A stretch of 12,936 nt of DNA from an uncultured Candidatus Nitrosopelagicus sp. (GCA_937896695.1 CALBOT010000103.1:1-12936); one strand, 5' to 3'. Positions 1 to 6,377 are shown, counted from the first letter of the stretch. The notes: generated from the letters alone by a model not told the origin. Translations and numbers: made by a program.

Positions 1-299
1 GTTGCTAATGTTGTTTTTACAAAATCAGACGATTCTGCTGAAACTGTTGCGACCTGTGGTGCTTCAACAGTTTGAGATTTTAGAGATGCTGCATCAGCTT
101 CTACTCTTGCTCTGAGTTTAGCTTTATACTTCAAGTTACGTGGTTTAGTTCTTAATCGGTAACCACAGCATGGGCACCAAAGTCCTTCCCAATTAATGAA
201 GATTTCACATATCTGACATCGTCTTTGACCAGATGCATAACGTCCAGTTCCTACTGGTTTTTGTGCTTTGTATCTAGAACAGATTCCTTTACATGTCAT
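1..299 (-). CDS. Zinc-ribbon protein, unknown function (C-terminus off the left edge)
   Basis: An open frame of 99 codons starts with ATG at 299 and runs off the left edge without a stop. Cysteines are arranged as a zinc ribbon: C28-x2-C31 (RRCQIC) and C42-P-C44-C45-G (LWCPCCGYRL), with two further cysteines, C3 and C7, at the N-terminus. A very basic stretch follows (residues 48-66, many K and R), then an Ala/Val/Ser/Thr/Glu-rich tail that looks flexible. I know proteins of this look from marine Thaumarchaeota only as uncharacterised; a nucleic-acid or protein-binding role is inference from the ribbon and the basic patch. A TATA-like box at 333-340 (minus) fits this start and gives a leader of about 10 bases. 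The nearest gene upstream ends at 471, so this is a separate unit. Confidence 0.8.
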   Translation of the reverse strand, partial: MTCKGICSRYKAQKPVGTGRYASGQRRCQICEIFINWEGLWCPCCGYRLRTKPRNLKYKAKLRARVEADAASLKSQTVEAPQVATVSAESSDFVKTTLA

Positions 300-331
300 T
301 TTGTTTCCGCATTTATTATAGAAATTACAAC

Positions 332-341
332 TATATAAAAC
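332..341 (-). promoter_or_regulatory. TATA box of the zinc-ribbon gene
   Basis: Read on the minus strand this is TTTTATATAG, a good archaeal TATA box. Its centre lies about 37 bases upstream of the ATG at 299, so transcription should begin near 310. It is placed by pattern only. Confidence 0.55.
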
Positions 342-420
342 GGATCTAGAGATTTTTTACAAAAAAATGTATTTTTTATGTAAATTTTTTATTGATTTAT
401 ATTTAAAAACTGATCAATTT

Positions 421-432
421 CAAAAAAAACGG
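421..432 (-). terminator. T-run terminator after the RuvC/YqgF-like gene
   Basis: About 40 bases after the stop codon at 471-473 the minus strand has a run of eight T (CCGTTTTTTTTG). Archaeal RNA polymerase commonly terminates at such runs without needing a hairpin. The rest of the gap (300-470) is AT-rich with further T runs on the minus strand, and I see no gene in it. Confidence 0.5.
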
Positions 433-470
433 AATTAAATATAAATATCTTTGCGTTTTCGGACTTTGTA

Positions 471-1109
471 CTAACCCGTAATGGAAAGTGGCAAAATTGA
501 TTTTGGATTTCCATTTCTTTGAGAAATAAATTGTGCAGACAACATGTCTCTTTTTCCACGTTGATTATGATTTTTAATTTTTAGTGTAGTACTTGATTCA
601 TCAACAAATTCAATTTCAAATTTTGAACAAAACTGTAAATTTAACATTTGAAGAATTTTGTTAGCTGTTTTCATATCACCATTTCCAATTTTAACAATTT
701 TTCTAGCAGCAGGCAATTCTGCTAAAATTGAAATCAAATATGGAATTAATTTATCAAGAGAAACAAAAAATGCTCTTGCAATCTCATTTTCCAAATATGT
801 TACAGATACACCAATTCGTTGACCAGGATCTATTCCTAAAATCAGCTTGCTTGAGCTGGTAGAAGAATTGAGCATTTTTGTTATAATGCCTTTAACAACA
901 ATTGGATCTTTGCTGATTATTTCATCAAATAACATTGGTGTCGAGATTTGTTTTGGAGCCTCTTTTTCGGTGGTGACAACTAGATCTCCATTAAAATCAT
1001 CAATTTCACTGGGTAATATCGAATCAAATGGAATTTCTAATTCCTTGAAAATTTTTGATAGTTTGAAATAGGGTTTGCCATACTCTGTGGCGATTCCAAT
1101 TTTGGCATT
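471..1109 (-). CDS. RuvC/YqgF-like RNase H-fold protein (putative nuclease)
   Basis: The frame is open from a TGA at 1143-1145. The first ATG, at 1109, gives 212 residues; an internal ATG at 935 would remove a well-formed N-terminal part (MPKIGIATEYGKPYFKLSK...), so I chose 1109. The C-terminal half has the signs of the RuvC/YqgF branch of the RNase H fold: a first strand with LILGIDPGQRIGVS (D94), then a later EFVDESSTT (E171), close to the DE-x-x-TT motif of YqgF, then KRDMLSAQFI (D188) in the place of the last catalytic Asp. So a plausible D-E-D metal site is intact. Residues 1-75 form a separate, unassigned domain with alternating strands and helices. Structure-specific nuclease activity on DNA or RNA is inferred from the fold. 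The nearest upstream gene is 125 bases away, and that gap holds a nested inverted repeat. Confidence 0.75.
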   Translation of the reverse strand, partial: NAKIGIATEYGKPYFKLSKIFKELEIPFDSILPSEIDDFNGDLVVTTEKEAPKQISTPMLFDEIISKDPIVVKGIITKMLNSSTSSSKLILGIDPGQRIGVSVTYLENEIARAFFVSLDKLIPYLISILAELPAARKIVKIGNGDMKTANKILQMLNLQFCSKFEIEFVDESSTTLKIKNHNQRGKRDMLSAQFISQRNGNPKSILPLSITG

Positions 1110-1126
1110 TTCTATACGAGTAATAC

Positions 1127-1181
1127 TTTGTGTACTGTTTCTTCAAATTTAGTACTTTTGGGCGTAAATTTGCTACACAAA
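1127..1181 (-). repeat. Nested inverted repeat (hairpin) upstream of the RuvC/YqgF-like gene
   Basis: Two perfect 8-bp inverted repeats are nested. The outer arms are TTTGTGTA (1127-1134) and TACACAAA (1174-1181). The inner arms are CAAATTTA (1144-1151) and TAAATTTG (1165-1172). The inner loop is 13 bases; one side has a 9-base bulge (1135-1143) and the other a single base (1173). The element ends 17 bases before the ATG at 1109, so in a transcript from the gene upstream it would fold in the leader. Its role is unknown. Confidence 0.5.
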
Positions 1182-1234
1182 TTGTCAAAAATGACTCTAA
1201 AAGTAAAAAACTTGTCGATAAATATTCTGAAGAT

Positions 1235-1558
1235 TTAGGCTTTTAGGATTGTAGAAACTGCATTATCTACTGCAGAATCAAAGGAAGCGTTGATTTTTTG
1301 TTGAATTTCGGCAACTTTGGATTCACCGTCTTGAGTGATTTTTTGAGATTCAGATTCGGCCTTTGATTTGGACTCTGAAATCATAGATTCTGCCTCTGAA
1401 GTAGCCATTTTTCTGGTTTGTTCGAGAAGAGAATCAATTTCTTTGTGGGCAATGGAATTTAGTGATTTTTTCATATCAGCCAAACTAAGATTTACAGAAT
1501 CTATTTCCGATTCTAGTTCAGATAATGAAGTGATTATTCCATCAACTTTTTGACTCAT
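1235..1558 (-). CDS. Coiled-coil protein resembling A-type ATPase subunit H (peripheral stalk)
   Basis: A protein of 107 residues, almost entirely helical and highly charged. From about residue 38 onward it has the Ala/Glu/Lys/Ser heptad pattern typical of the peripheral-stalk subunits H/G and E of archaeal ATP synthases (HKEIDSLLEQ, then repeated SEAES, SKAES and SKVAE segments), and it ends in a segment (SAVDNAVSTILKA) like the C-terminus of AhaH. The length matches AhaH (about 105 residues). It has no signal peptide or membrane segment. No other ATPase subunit lies in the window, so the assignment rests on the repeat pattern alone; another coiled-coil protein, or a prefoldin-like one, cannot be excluded. 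It begins 35 bases after the NAC stop codon, and a TTTTAATAAT box about 28 bases upstream could give it its own leaderless start. Confidence 0.55.
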   Translation of the reverse strand: MSQKVDGIITSLSELESEIDSVNLSLADMKKSLNSIAHKEIDSLLEQTRKMATSEAESMISESKSKAESESQKITQDGESKVAEIQQKINASFDSAVDNAVSTILKA

Positions 1559-1593
1559 TTTGATTTAAACCTCTAACTCCATTATTAAAATCT

Positions 1594-1941
1594 TCAATTT
1601 GTGGTGAGTAGGAGTATAGCACGAGCCAGATCGCCATCACACTCTTGAAGCGCATTTTTGGCTGCTTCCTCATCCACATTAGCCTGTTGGCATATCAATG
1701 AAATATCCTCATCGCTGAAAATTTGTACCTCTAATTCCTTTTCTTCATAAGAATCAGCAATCACTTGAAAAATACTGGAATCTTTTGTCTTCATTTCAGT
1801 AACTGCTGGTTTGTTAATTATGATCTCTTTTTTGTCGGTCTTGATTATGACTTCTTGGACATTATTGACCTCTTCCATATCCATGCCCATCTTATCCATC
1901 ATTCTTCTCATTTGACGATTTCCGCCACGTCCACCCATCAT
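1594..1941 (-). CDS. nac: Nascent polypeptide-associated complex protein (archaeal NAC)
   Basis: Archaeal NAC forms a homodimer that binds the ribosome near the exit tunnel and contacts emerging chains. The 115 residues show the expected order: a basic Gly/Arg/Met-rich N-terminus (NRQMRRMMDKMGMDME) for ribosome contact, the NAC beta-barrel domain at about 24-72 (VQEVIIKTDKKEIIINKP, then FQVIADSYEEKEL), and a C-terminal UBA domain at about 76-115 (SDEDISLICQQANVDEEAA, then LQECDGDLARAILLL). The length is normal for the family. Two ATGs stand together at 1941 and 1938. The first overlaps the stop of the upstream PUA gene by one base (TAATG), which suggests translational coupling; a start at 1938 would remove the overlap and change one residue. 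Confidence 0.95.
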   Translation of the reverse strand: MMGGRGGNRQMRRMMDKMGMDMEEVNNVQEVIIKTDKKEIIINKPAVTEMKTKDSSIFQVIADSYEEKELEVQIFSDEDISLICQQANVDEEAAKNALQECDGDLARAILLLTTN

Positions 1942-2417
1942 TATGATTGATCTCCATCAGTCTGAGATTTTAAACTATCTCGAACTCTAATTGCCATACC
2001 TCTAGATTGAGTCTTAATCATATTTGAAGATAGGATGGATTTTCCCACAGCAATTATCTGTTTTTTGAAAAATATAGGCACGTCTGAACCAATTTCTATC
2101 TTGGAACCACATCGTTTCACATGTTGACAAAAAACTGATTTTCCCTGCTCAACAAATGGCTTTGATTCAGCATCAACTTCTATGCAATAATCATTGACAA
2201 ATTTCTTGTTTTTTGAGAATAGTTCAGCGCAATAAATCGACATTGCAATACCACCATCTGTACGAGGTGTAAAAAGTAACAAACCATTATGGTATACAGC
2301 TCGAATTCTCCCAGTCTTTTTTGACATTTTGAAATCAATATCCTTAGGAATATTCTTTGAGACTCCAGTTCCAAATAACGTATCAACTGAATGTGAAATT
2401 TTTTCAAATGGGTCCAT
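1941..2417 (-). CDS. C2-PUA protein related to the C-terminus of archaeosine tRNA-guanine transglycosylase
   Basis: From ATG 2417 this is a protein of 158 residues. The N-terminal half (about 8-70: DTLFGTGVSKNI, KKTGRIRAVYHNG, LLLFTPRTDGG) resembles the C2 domain that precedes PUA in archaeal TGT and its paralogues. Residues 78-147 are a PUA domain: FVEQGKSVFCQHV, then a Gly/Asp turn (IEIGSDVPIFF), then IIAVGKSILSS and SRGMAIRVRD. PUA domains bind structured RNA such as tRNA. There is no catalytic TGT barrel, so it may be a partner subunit or an RNA-binding factor; this is inference. An in-frame extension to 2495 would add a hydrophobic segment, but a TATA-like CTAATATTT (2437-2445) about 24 bases upstream of 2417 argues that the extension is promoter. 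It is followed directly by nac. Confidence 0.8.
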   Translation of the reverse strand: MDPFEKISHSVDTLFGTGVSKNIPKDIDFKMSKKTGRIRAVYHNGLLLFTPRTDGGIAMSIYCAELFSKNKKFVNDYCIEVDAESKPFVEQGKSVFCQHVKRCGSKIEIGSDVPIFFKKQIIAVGKSILSSNMIKTQSRGMAIRVRDSLKSQTDGDQS

Positions 2418-2503
2418 GATTTTGTAAATTATACCGGAAATATTAGTCTGAGTGAGAAATGAGCCTGATAAAACAAATAGAACACAAAAAAACACATAGA
2501 TCG

Positions 2504-2527
2504 TCTAAAAAACCATAACTTTTTAGA
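2504..2527. promoter_or_regulatory. Inverted repeat in the phoU promoter region (candidate operator)
   Basis: Perfect 8-bp arms TCTAAAAA (2504-2511) and TTTTTAGA (2520-2527) are separated by 8 bases. The right arm is centred about 26 bases before the phoU ATG, where a TATA box for a leaderless start would lie, so a protein bound here could block the promoter. The gene it precedes encodes an AbrB-type DNA-binding domain, so autoregulation is possible. This is pattern-based only. Confidence 0.35.
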
Positions 2528-2548
2528 TTCTATATAGTACAGAGGAAT

Positions 2549-3592
2549 ATGACAGATAAGGACCAAATAAGAAAAATCCAGTTTACAGGAAAATCATCCT
2601 ACATCGTATCATTACCAAAAGATTGGATTAGAGATCAAGGACTAAAACAAGGAGCCCAAGTTTCAGTTGGAAGAAATGGCAGTTCCATATTAGAAATCAA
2701 ACCGGTCAGTTTTGGTAAATCTTCAAGAGAAGAATCATCTAATATTATAATTTCACCAGAAGATGACAAATCAGCAATAGTTAGAAGACTCATAGCATTG
2801 TACTTTCTAAATTCTAAAACCATTAACGTTAGACCAAAAGCAGGTACACGAATTTCTCCAACCCACAGAATCGCAATTCGAAATGCAGTCAAAAAAATAC
2901 TAATGGGTTCAGAAATTACAGCAGATTCAACAGACGGAATAACTGTTCAAGTCTTGATTAATCTAGTAGAACTATCAGTTGATGGTGCTTTCAAGAGAAT
3001 GCTATCTATGGCAAAATCCATGCAAACTGATGCACTATTATCACTAAAAGAAGGAAATGATGAACTGGCACAAGAAGTCATCAATTCCGATGATGACGTT
3101 GATAGATTTGGATTTTACATAATTAGACAACTAACAATAGCAATTGAAAATCAACATATGCTTGAAGATATGGGATTCAAAAATTCAAGAGATTGTTTAG
3201 GATATCGTGTTATTGTAAAAAATATTGAAAGAATTGGAGATCATGCAGTTACCTTAGCTCAAGATGCCATAGATATCAAAAAACCAATCAAAGGTAAGAT
3301 AATGACCAGCATTGAAAAAATGAATGAATTTGCATTAACAGCAATAGACAATACCTGTTTGGCTTTATTCAAAAATGACTATCAAGAGGCAGAAAAATCC
3401 ATCAGTGAATCTCACAATATCAAAAAATATGAGGACGGAGTGCTAAAAGCACTAGAGCAATCAAAAAACTCAGAGGAGATTTTCAGGGTTAGAAGAATTG
3501 CTGAAAACATAAGAAGAATTGCTGAATATGCAAGCGATATTGGAGAAATTGTTCTAAACATGAATATTGAGAAAGTCAGCAAGAAAAACTAG
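2549..3592 (+). CDS. phoU: AbrB-PhoU phosphate uptake regulator
   Basis: A protein of 347 residues with two parts. Residues 7-52 form an AbrB/SpoVT swapped-hairpin DNA-binding domain (IRKIQFTGKSSYIVSLPKDW, then QGLKQGAQVSV). From about 115 to 340 there are two PhoU-type helical repeats, each carrying the usual acidic and N/R-rich signature (for example YRVIVKNIERIGDHAVTLA and later RRIAENIRRIAEYASDIGE). PhoU links high-affinity phosphate transport to phosphate signalling; the archaeal fusion to AbrB suggests direct binding to promoters, which is established only as domain architecture. No pst transporter genes lie in the window. A GAGG lies 3 bases before the ATG, too close for a typical Shine-Dalgarno. 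It is the first gene of a plus-strand unit running to tfe. Confidence 0.9.
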   Translation: MTDKDQIRKIQFTGKSSYIVSLPKDWIRDQGLKQGAQVSVGRNGSSILEIKPVSFGKSSREESSNIIISPEDDKSAIVRRLIALYFLNSKTINVRPKAGTRISPTHRIAIRNAVKKILMGSEITADSTDGITVQVLINLVELSVDGAFKRMLSMAKSMQTDALLSLKEGNDELAQEVINSDDDVDRFGFYIIRQLTIAIENQHMLEDMGFKNSRDCLGYRVIVKNIERIGDHAVTLAQDAIDIKKPIKGKIMTSIEKMNEFALTAIDNTCLALFKNDYQEAEKSISESHNIKKYEDGVLKALEQSKNSEEIFRVRRIAENIRRIAEYASDIGEIVLNMNIEKVSKKN

Positions 3593-3600
3593 AGAAAATT

Positions 3601-4671
3601 TTGAAAACCTGTATTTTAATCACATATCTAAATGAAAATATCAGTTCAGAGGCAAAATCACTATGTGAGGCTGCCCAGTATAACGTACTTTACACAATAA
3701 AAGTCGATGATTTACAGAAAAGAAAATACGGAATTACTGAATCAAAGGTAGAGGAATTAGAAGAAAAACTTGAGAAATTAAAACCAGATGTCATAGTGTT
3801 TGATGAACTTTTAAAGCCAAATCAGAATTACAGTCTTGCTGCAAAATTAAAGTTAGAGATTGTAGACAGAGAGTCTCTAATTTTAGAAATTTTTGAAAAC
3901 AGAGCAAGCAGTGCGGAATCCAAACTACAGGTAAAATTAGCACAGCTAAGATATGAAAGAGCAAGAGCCAAAGAACGAGTTAGATTAGCAAAAGGTGGAG
4001 AACAACCTGGTTTCATGGGAATCGGTAAATTTGAAATCGATGCATATTATGATGATATCAAAAATAGAGGTACTGTAATCAAAACAAAATTAGAAAAAGC
4101 AGGAAAACAAAGAGCATTACACAGACAAGGAAGAGACAGATTAGGCTTCAAAACAATTTCATTAGCAGGATATACATCAGCTGGAAAAACTACTCTGTTC
4201 AATAATTTAACTGGTGAAACAAAAGAAAAAAGTGCAGAATTGTTTACAACACTAACAACTACAACAAGAAGATTAAAGCTTGGAAGAGAAATTTCATTAA
4301 TTACAGACACAGTAGGTTTTATCAGCAAATTACCAGCTTACTTGATTGAAGCATTCAAATCAACATTAGAAGAATTAATTTTTACAGATGTTATTTTAGT
4401 AGTTATAGATTCATTAGATGACGATGAATTAATGAAAAAGAAATTTTCTACTTGTTATAAAACACTAGTTGAATTAGGTGTTGAAAGAAAAAATATGATT
4501 TTTCTTTTTAACAAATCAGAATCATTAGATGATAAAAAATTGTTACATATTATGAATAATTTAAAAATTGATGAAGTTGAAAGTTGTTTAGATGTATCAG
4601 CTTTAACTGGAAAAAATCTTAAAGAATTAAAAGAAAAATTACAAGAAAGGTTTTACGGAAAAAATGAGTAA
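3601..4671 (+). CDS. hflX: HflX-type GTPase
   Basis: A protein of 356 residues of the HflX family, GTPases that bind the large ribosomal subunit and can split or rescue ribosomes. It has the N-terminal HflX domain (about 1-110), a helical basic linker (110-180; LRYERARAKERVRLAKGGEQ and GFMGIGKFEIDAYYDDIK, the archaeal version of the linker) and a G domain. G motifs: G1 GYTSAGKTTLF (190-200), G2 Thr in the TTLTTTTRR stretch, G3 DTVGF (236-240), G4 NKSE (304-307) and G5 SALTGK (333-338). G4 has Glu in place of the usual Asp of NKxD. The start is TTG at 3601, 8 bases after phoU; the family domain begins at once (KTCILITY), with no ATG that would fit better. It overlaps the next gene by 8 bases if that gene begins at 4664. 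Confidence 0.92.
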   Translation: MKTCILITYLNENISSEAKSLCEAAQYNVLYTIKVDDLQKRKYGITESKVEELEEKLEKLKPDVIVFDELLKPNQNYSLAAKLKLEIVDRESLILEIFENRASSAESKLQVKLAQLRYERARAKERVRLAKGGEQPGFMGIGKFEIDAYYDDIKNRGTVIKTKLEKAGKQRALHRQGRDRLGFKTISLAGYTSAGKTTLFNNLTGETKEKSAELFTTLTTTTRRLKLGREISLITDTVGFISKLPAYLIEAFKSTLEELIFTDVILVVIDSLDDDELMKKKFSTCYKTLVELGVERKNMIFLFNKSESLDDKKLLHIMNNLKIDEVESCLDVSALTGKNLKELKEKLQERFYGKNE

Positions 4672-4672
4672 A

Positions 4673-5191
4673 ATGAATGTCGAAGTTTTAAGAATTGGAC
4701 AGCGAGTTATACGAGACGATAGAGTTACAACACATGTTGCATTAGTAGCAAGAGCATTTGGGGCATCAAAAATATACATGAATGAGGTTGATCCTGAGAT
4801 TGAAGATACGATAAAGAGAATGAATAAGACGTGGGGAGGAGAGTTCAAAGTGGAATTTTTTGAGGATTGGAAAAAAGTTCTTAGCTCAAAAATCAAAGAA
4901 TACAAAATTGTACATTTGACAATGTATGGAGAAAAGATAGATGATGTTGCAAAAGATATTAGAAAAAATCAAAATATCTTAATTGTTGTAGGAGCTGAAA
5001 AGGTACCTAGAACAATTTATGAAAAATCTGATTATAACGTATCAGTTTCAAATCAACCACATTCTGAAATTAGTGCACTAGCGATAGTCTTAGATCGATT
5101 GCACAAAGGAAAGCAATTTGATATGAAATTTGACAATTCTGCCAGAAGAATAATTCCTACTAAAAAAGGGAAAAAAGTGGTTTCAAAGTAA
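4673..5191 (+). CDS. trm56: tRNA (cytidine(56)-2'-O)-methyltransferase (aTrm56)
   Basis: A SPOUT-family methyltransferase that makes 2'-O-methylcytidine at position 56 in the T-loop of archaeal tRNAs using S-adenosylmethionine. The sequence shows the family start (VEVLRIGQRVIRDDRVTTH, then ARAFGASKI), a central LTMYGEKIDD, and the C-terminal knot that binds the cofactor: ILIVVGAEKVPR, then DYNVSVSNQPHSEISALAIV. With 172 residues its length is normal. Two in-frame ATGs exist. The one at 4664 overlaps hflX by 8 bases and adds three residues (MSK); the one at 4673 gives MNVEVLRIG, which fits the family N-terminus better and lies one base after the hflX stop, so I chose 4673. It sits between hflX and tfe in one dense plus-strand unit. 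Confidence 0.92.
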   Translation: MNVEVLRIGQRVIRDDRVTTHVALVARAFGASKIYMNEVDPEIEDTIKRMNKTWGGEFKVEFFEDWKKVLSSKIKEYKIVHLTMYGEKIDDVAKDIRKNQNILIVVGAEKVPRTIYEKSDYNVSVSNQPHSEISALAIVLDRLHKGKQFDMKFDNSARRIIPTKKGKKVVSK

Positions 5192-5217
5192 AAATAGAGG
5201 AAATAATGTGAGAAAAT

Positions 5218-5727
5218 ATGGTTGACAAGTATGAAGACCCTTTTGTAAAAATTTCAGCAATGATTGGAGGAGATGAATATCTCAAAGTTGCACGTTCTTT
5301 GTTAAAAACTGAGGATGCAACAGACGAAGAGATTGCCAGTTCAACAGGTCTTAGAATCAACATGGTTAGAAGGGTATTGTACGATTTATTTGGAAAAGGT
5401 TTGATTACAGGAGTTCGTGTGAAAGACGAAAGAAAAGGCTGGTTTGTTTATAGATGGCGTTCAAGAAGAGACGAAGTTGAAAATTTCATTGAAAACCAAA
5501 AGAAGAAAATTCTTGACAGATTACAAAAAAGACTAGATTATGAAAATTCTTCTGACTTTTATCATTGTGGAAATGAAGATTGTTCAAGAGAAACATTTGA
5601 GCAAGCATTAGAATTATTTTTCAAATGCCCATCATGTGGTCAAGTTCTAAATCTAAAAAAGAATGAAAAAATTAGAAAAAGCTTTTCAAAGAAAATTGAT
5701 CAGATAAAAGGCGATTTGAGAGTTTAA
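5218..5727 (+). CDS. tfe: Transcription initiation factor E, alpha subunit (TFE)
   Basis: Archaeal TFE assists promoter opening by RNA polymerase together with TBP and TFB. The 169 residues show an N-terminal winged helix (about 8-88; DEEIASSTGLRINMVRRVLY, DLFGKGLITG, then GWFVYRWR), a coiled linker (85-110; ENFIENQKKKILDRLQKRL) and a C-terminal zinc ribbon with C117-x4-C122 and C137-P-S-C140. All four zinc ligands are present, and the length is usual for the family. It starts 26 bases after trm56, so it is probably the last gene of the phoU-hflX-trm56-tfe unit. Its stop codon (5725-5727) overlaps the stop of the convergent arfC by three bases. Confidence 0.96.
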   Translation: MVDKYEDPFVKISAMIGGDEYLKVARSLLKTEDATDEEIASSTGLRINMVRRVLYDLFGKGLITGVRVKDERKGWFVYRWRSRRDEVENFIENQKKKILDRLQKRLDYENSSDFYHCGNEDCSRETFEQALELFFKCPSCGQVLNLKKNEKIRKSFSKKIDQIKGDLRV

Positions 5728-6377
5728 ATTTTATAGTTCAAAATTATTTCATTACTACTTTTTTTAACAGTTTTTAATTTTAGAGGTAATTTCATTTTTA
5801 ATGATGGAAAAGAAATTCCTTCAAATAAACTAACAGTGTTTTCTGAACCTAAAACATATGGAGTTAACGCAATAACCATTTCATCAATTAGATTTTTTTT
5901 CAAAAAAGAGCGATTTAGTGTTCCACCACCTTCTAAAAGCACATTCTTAATTCCCTTTTTTGATAAGATAGTTAGTAGTTTTGTTATGTTTACTTGAGTT
6001 TTTCCACAAACAATTACATCAATAGGTAATTTTTGTAATCGATTTAAATTTGATTTTGATACAAGTTCAGATACAACAACCATTGTTGGAACACGTTTAC
6101 AAGTTTTAATTATTTTTGAATTATTTTTGATTGTTCCATGAGAATCAAGAATTATTCTAATTGGATTTTTTCCCTTAGTATAACGAACAGTGAGTAGAGG
6201 ATCATCTTGTTGTACAGTATTTTTACCAACTAGTATGGCATCAGATTTTGAACGAAGTTTATGAACCCGTATTTTATCAGATTTTGAAGATAATACAATT
6301 TGTTTATTTTTTTGACCAATCTTTCCATCAAGAGTTATGGCAGCACTAAGAGTAACTTTTGGTTTAGAGTTTACCAT
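5724..6377 (-). CDS. arfC: 2,5-diamino-6-ribosylamino-pyrimidinone 5'-phosphate reductase (ArfC/RIB7 type)
   Basis: Reduces the ribosyl side chain of the early riboflavin intermediate to ribityl with NADPH; in archaea and fungi this step comes before deamination. The protein has 217 residues, the usual length for the stand-alone archaeal enzyme, and a dihydrofolate-reductase-like fold. Motifs: VTLSAAITLDGKIG (8-21), DAILVGKNTVQQDDPLLTVR (46-65), PIRIILDSHG (72-81) and VLLEGGGTLNRSFL (146-159). No deaminase domain is fused to it, unlike bacterial RibD. I chose ATG 6377, which overlaps the amidohydrolase by 14 bases; a TTG at 6395 would add six residues. It is the last gene of the riboflavin block, and its stop overlaps that of tfe. 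Confidence 0.93.
   Translation of the reverse strand: MVNSKPKVTLSAAITLDGKIGQKNKQIVLSSKSDKIRVHKLRSKSDAILVGKNTVQQDDPLLTVRYTKGKNPIRIILDSHGTIKNNSKIIKTCKRVPTMVVVSELVSKSNLNRLQKLPIDVIVCGKTQVNITKLLTILSKKGIKNVLLEGGGTLNRSFLKKNLIDEMVIALTPYVLGSENTVSLFEGISFPSLKMKLPLKLKTVKKSSNEIILNYKI

Noticed and set aside
391..418. ATTGAT...ATCAAT inverted repeat in the left gap
   Set aside because: Only 6 bp with a 16-base loop in very AT-rich DNA; expected by chance.
471..935. A shorter 154-residue form of the RuvC/YqgF-like protein starting at 935
   Set aside because: The frame continues without a stop to ATG 1109 and the added residues read as normal protein; the short form would begin in mid-domain.
847..1071. Plus-strand frame of 74 codons
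   Set aside because: It lies antisense to the RuvC/YqgF-like gene, begins with TTG and shows no family features. It is a shadow.
2418..2495. Hydrophobic N-terminal extension of the C2-PUA protein that looks like a signal peptide or membrane segment
   Set aside because: The family domain starts after Met at 2417, a TATA-like sequence lies inside the extension, and a membrane segment makes no sense for a PUA protein.
2529..2537. TCTATATAG as the TATA box of phoU
   Set aside because: It is centred only about 16 bases before the ATG, so transcription would start inside the gene; no later start codon would keep the AbrB domain.
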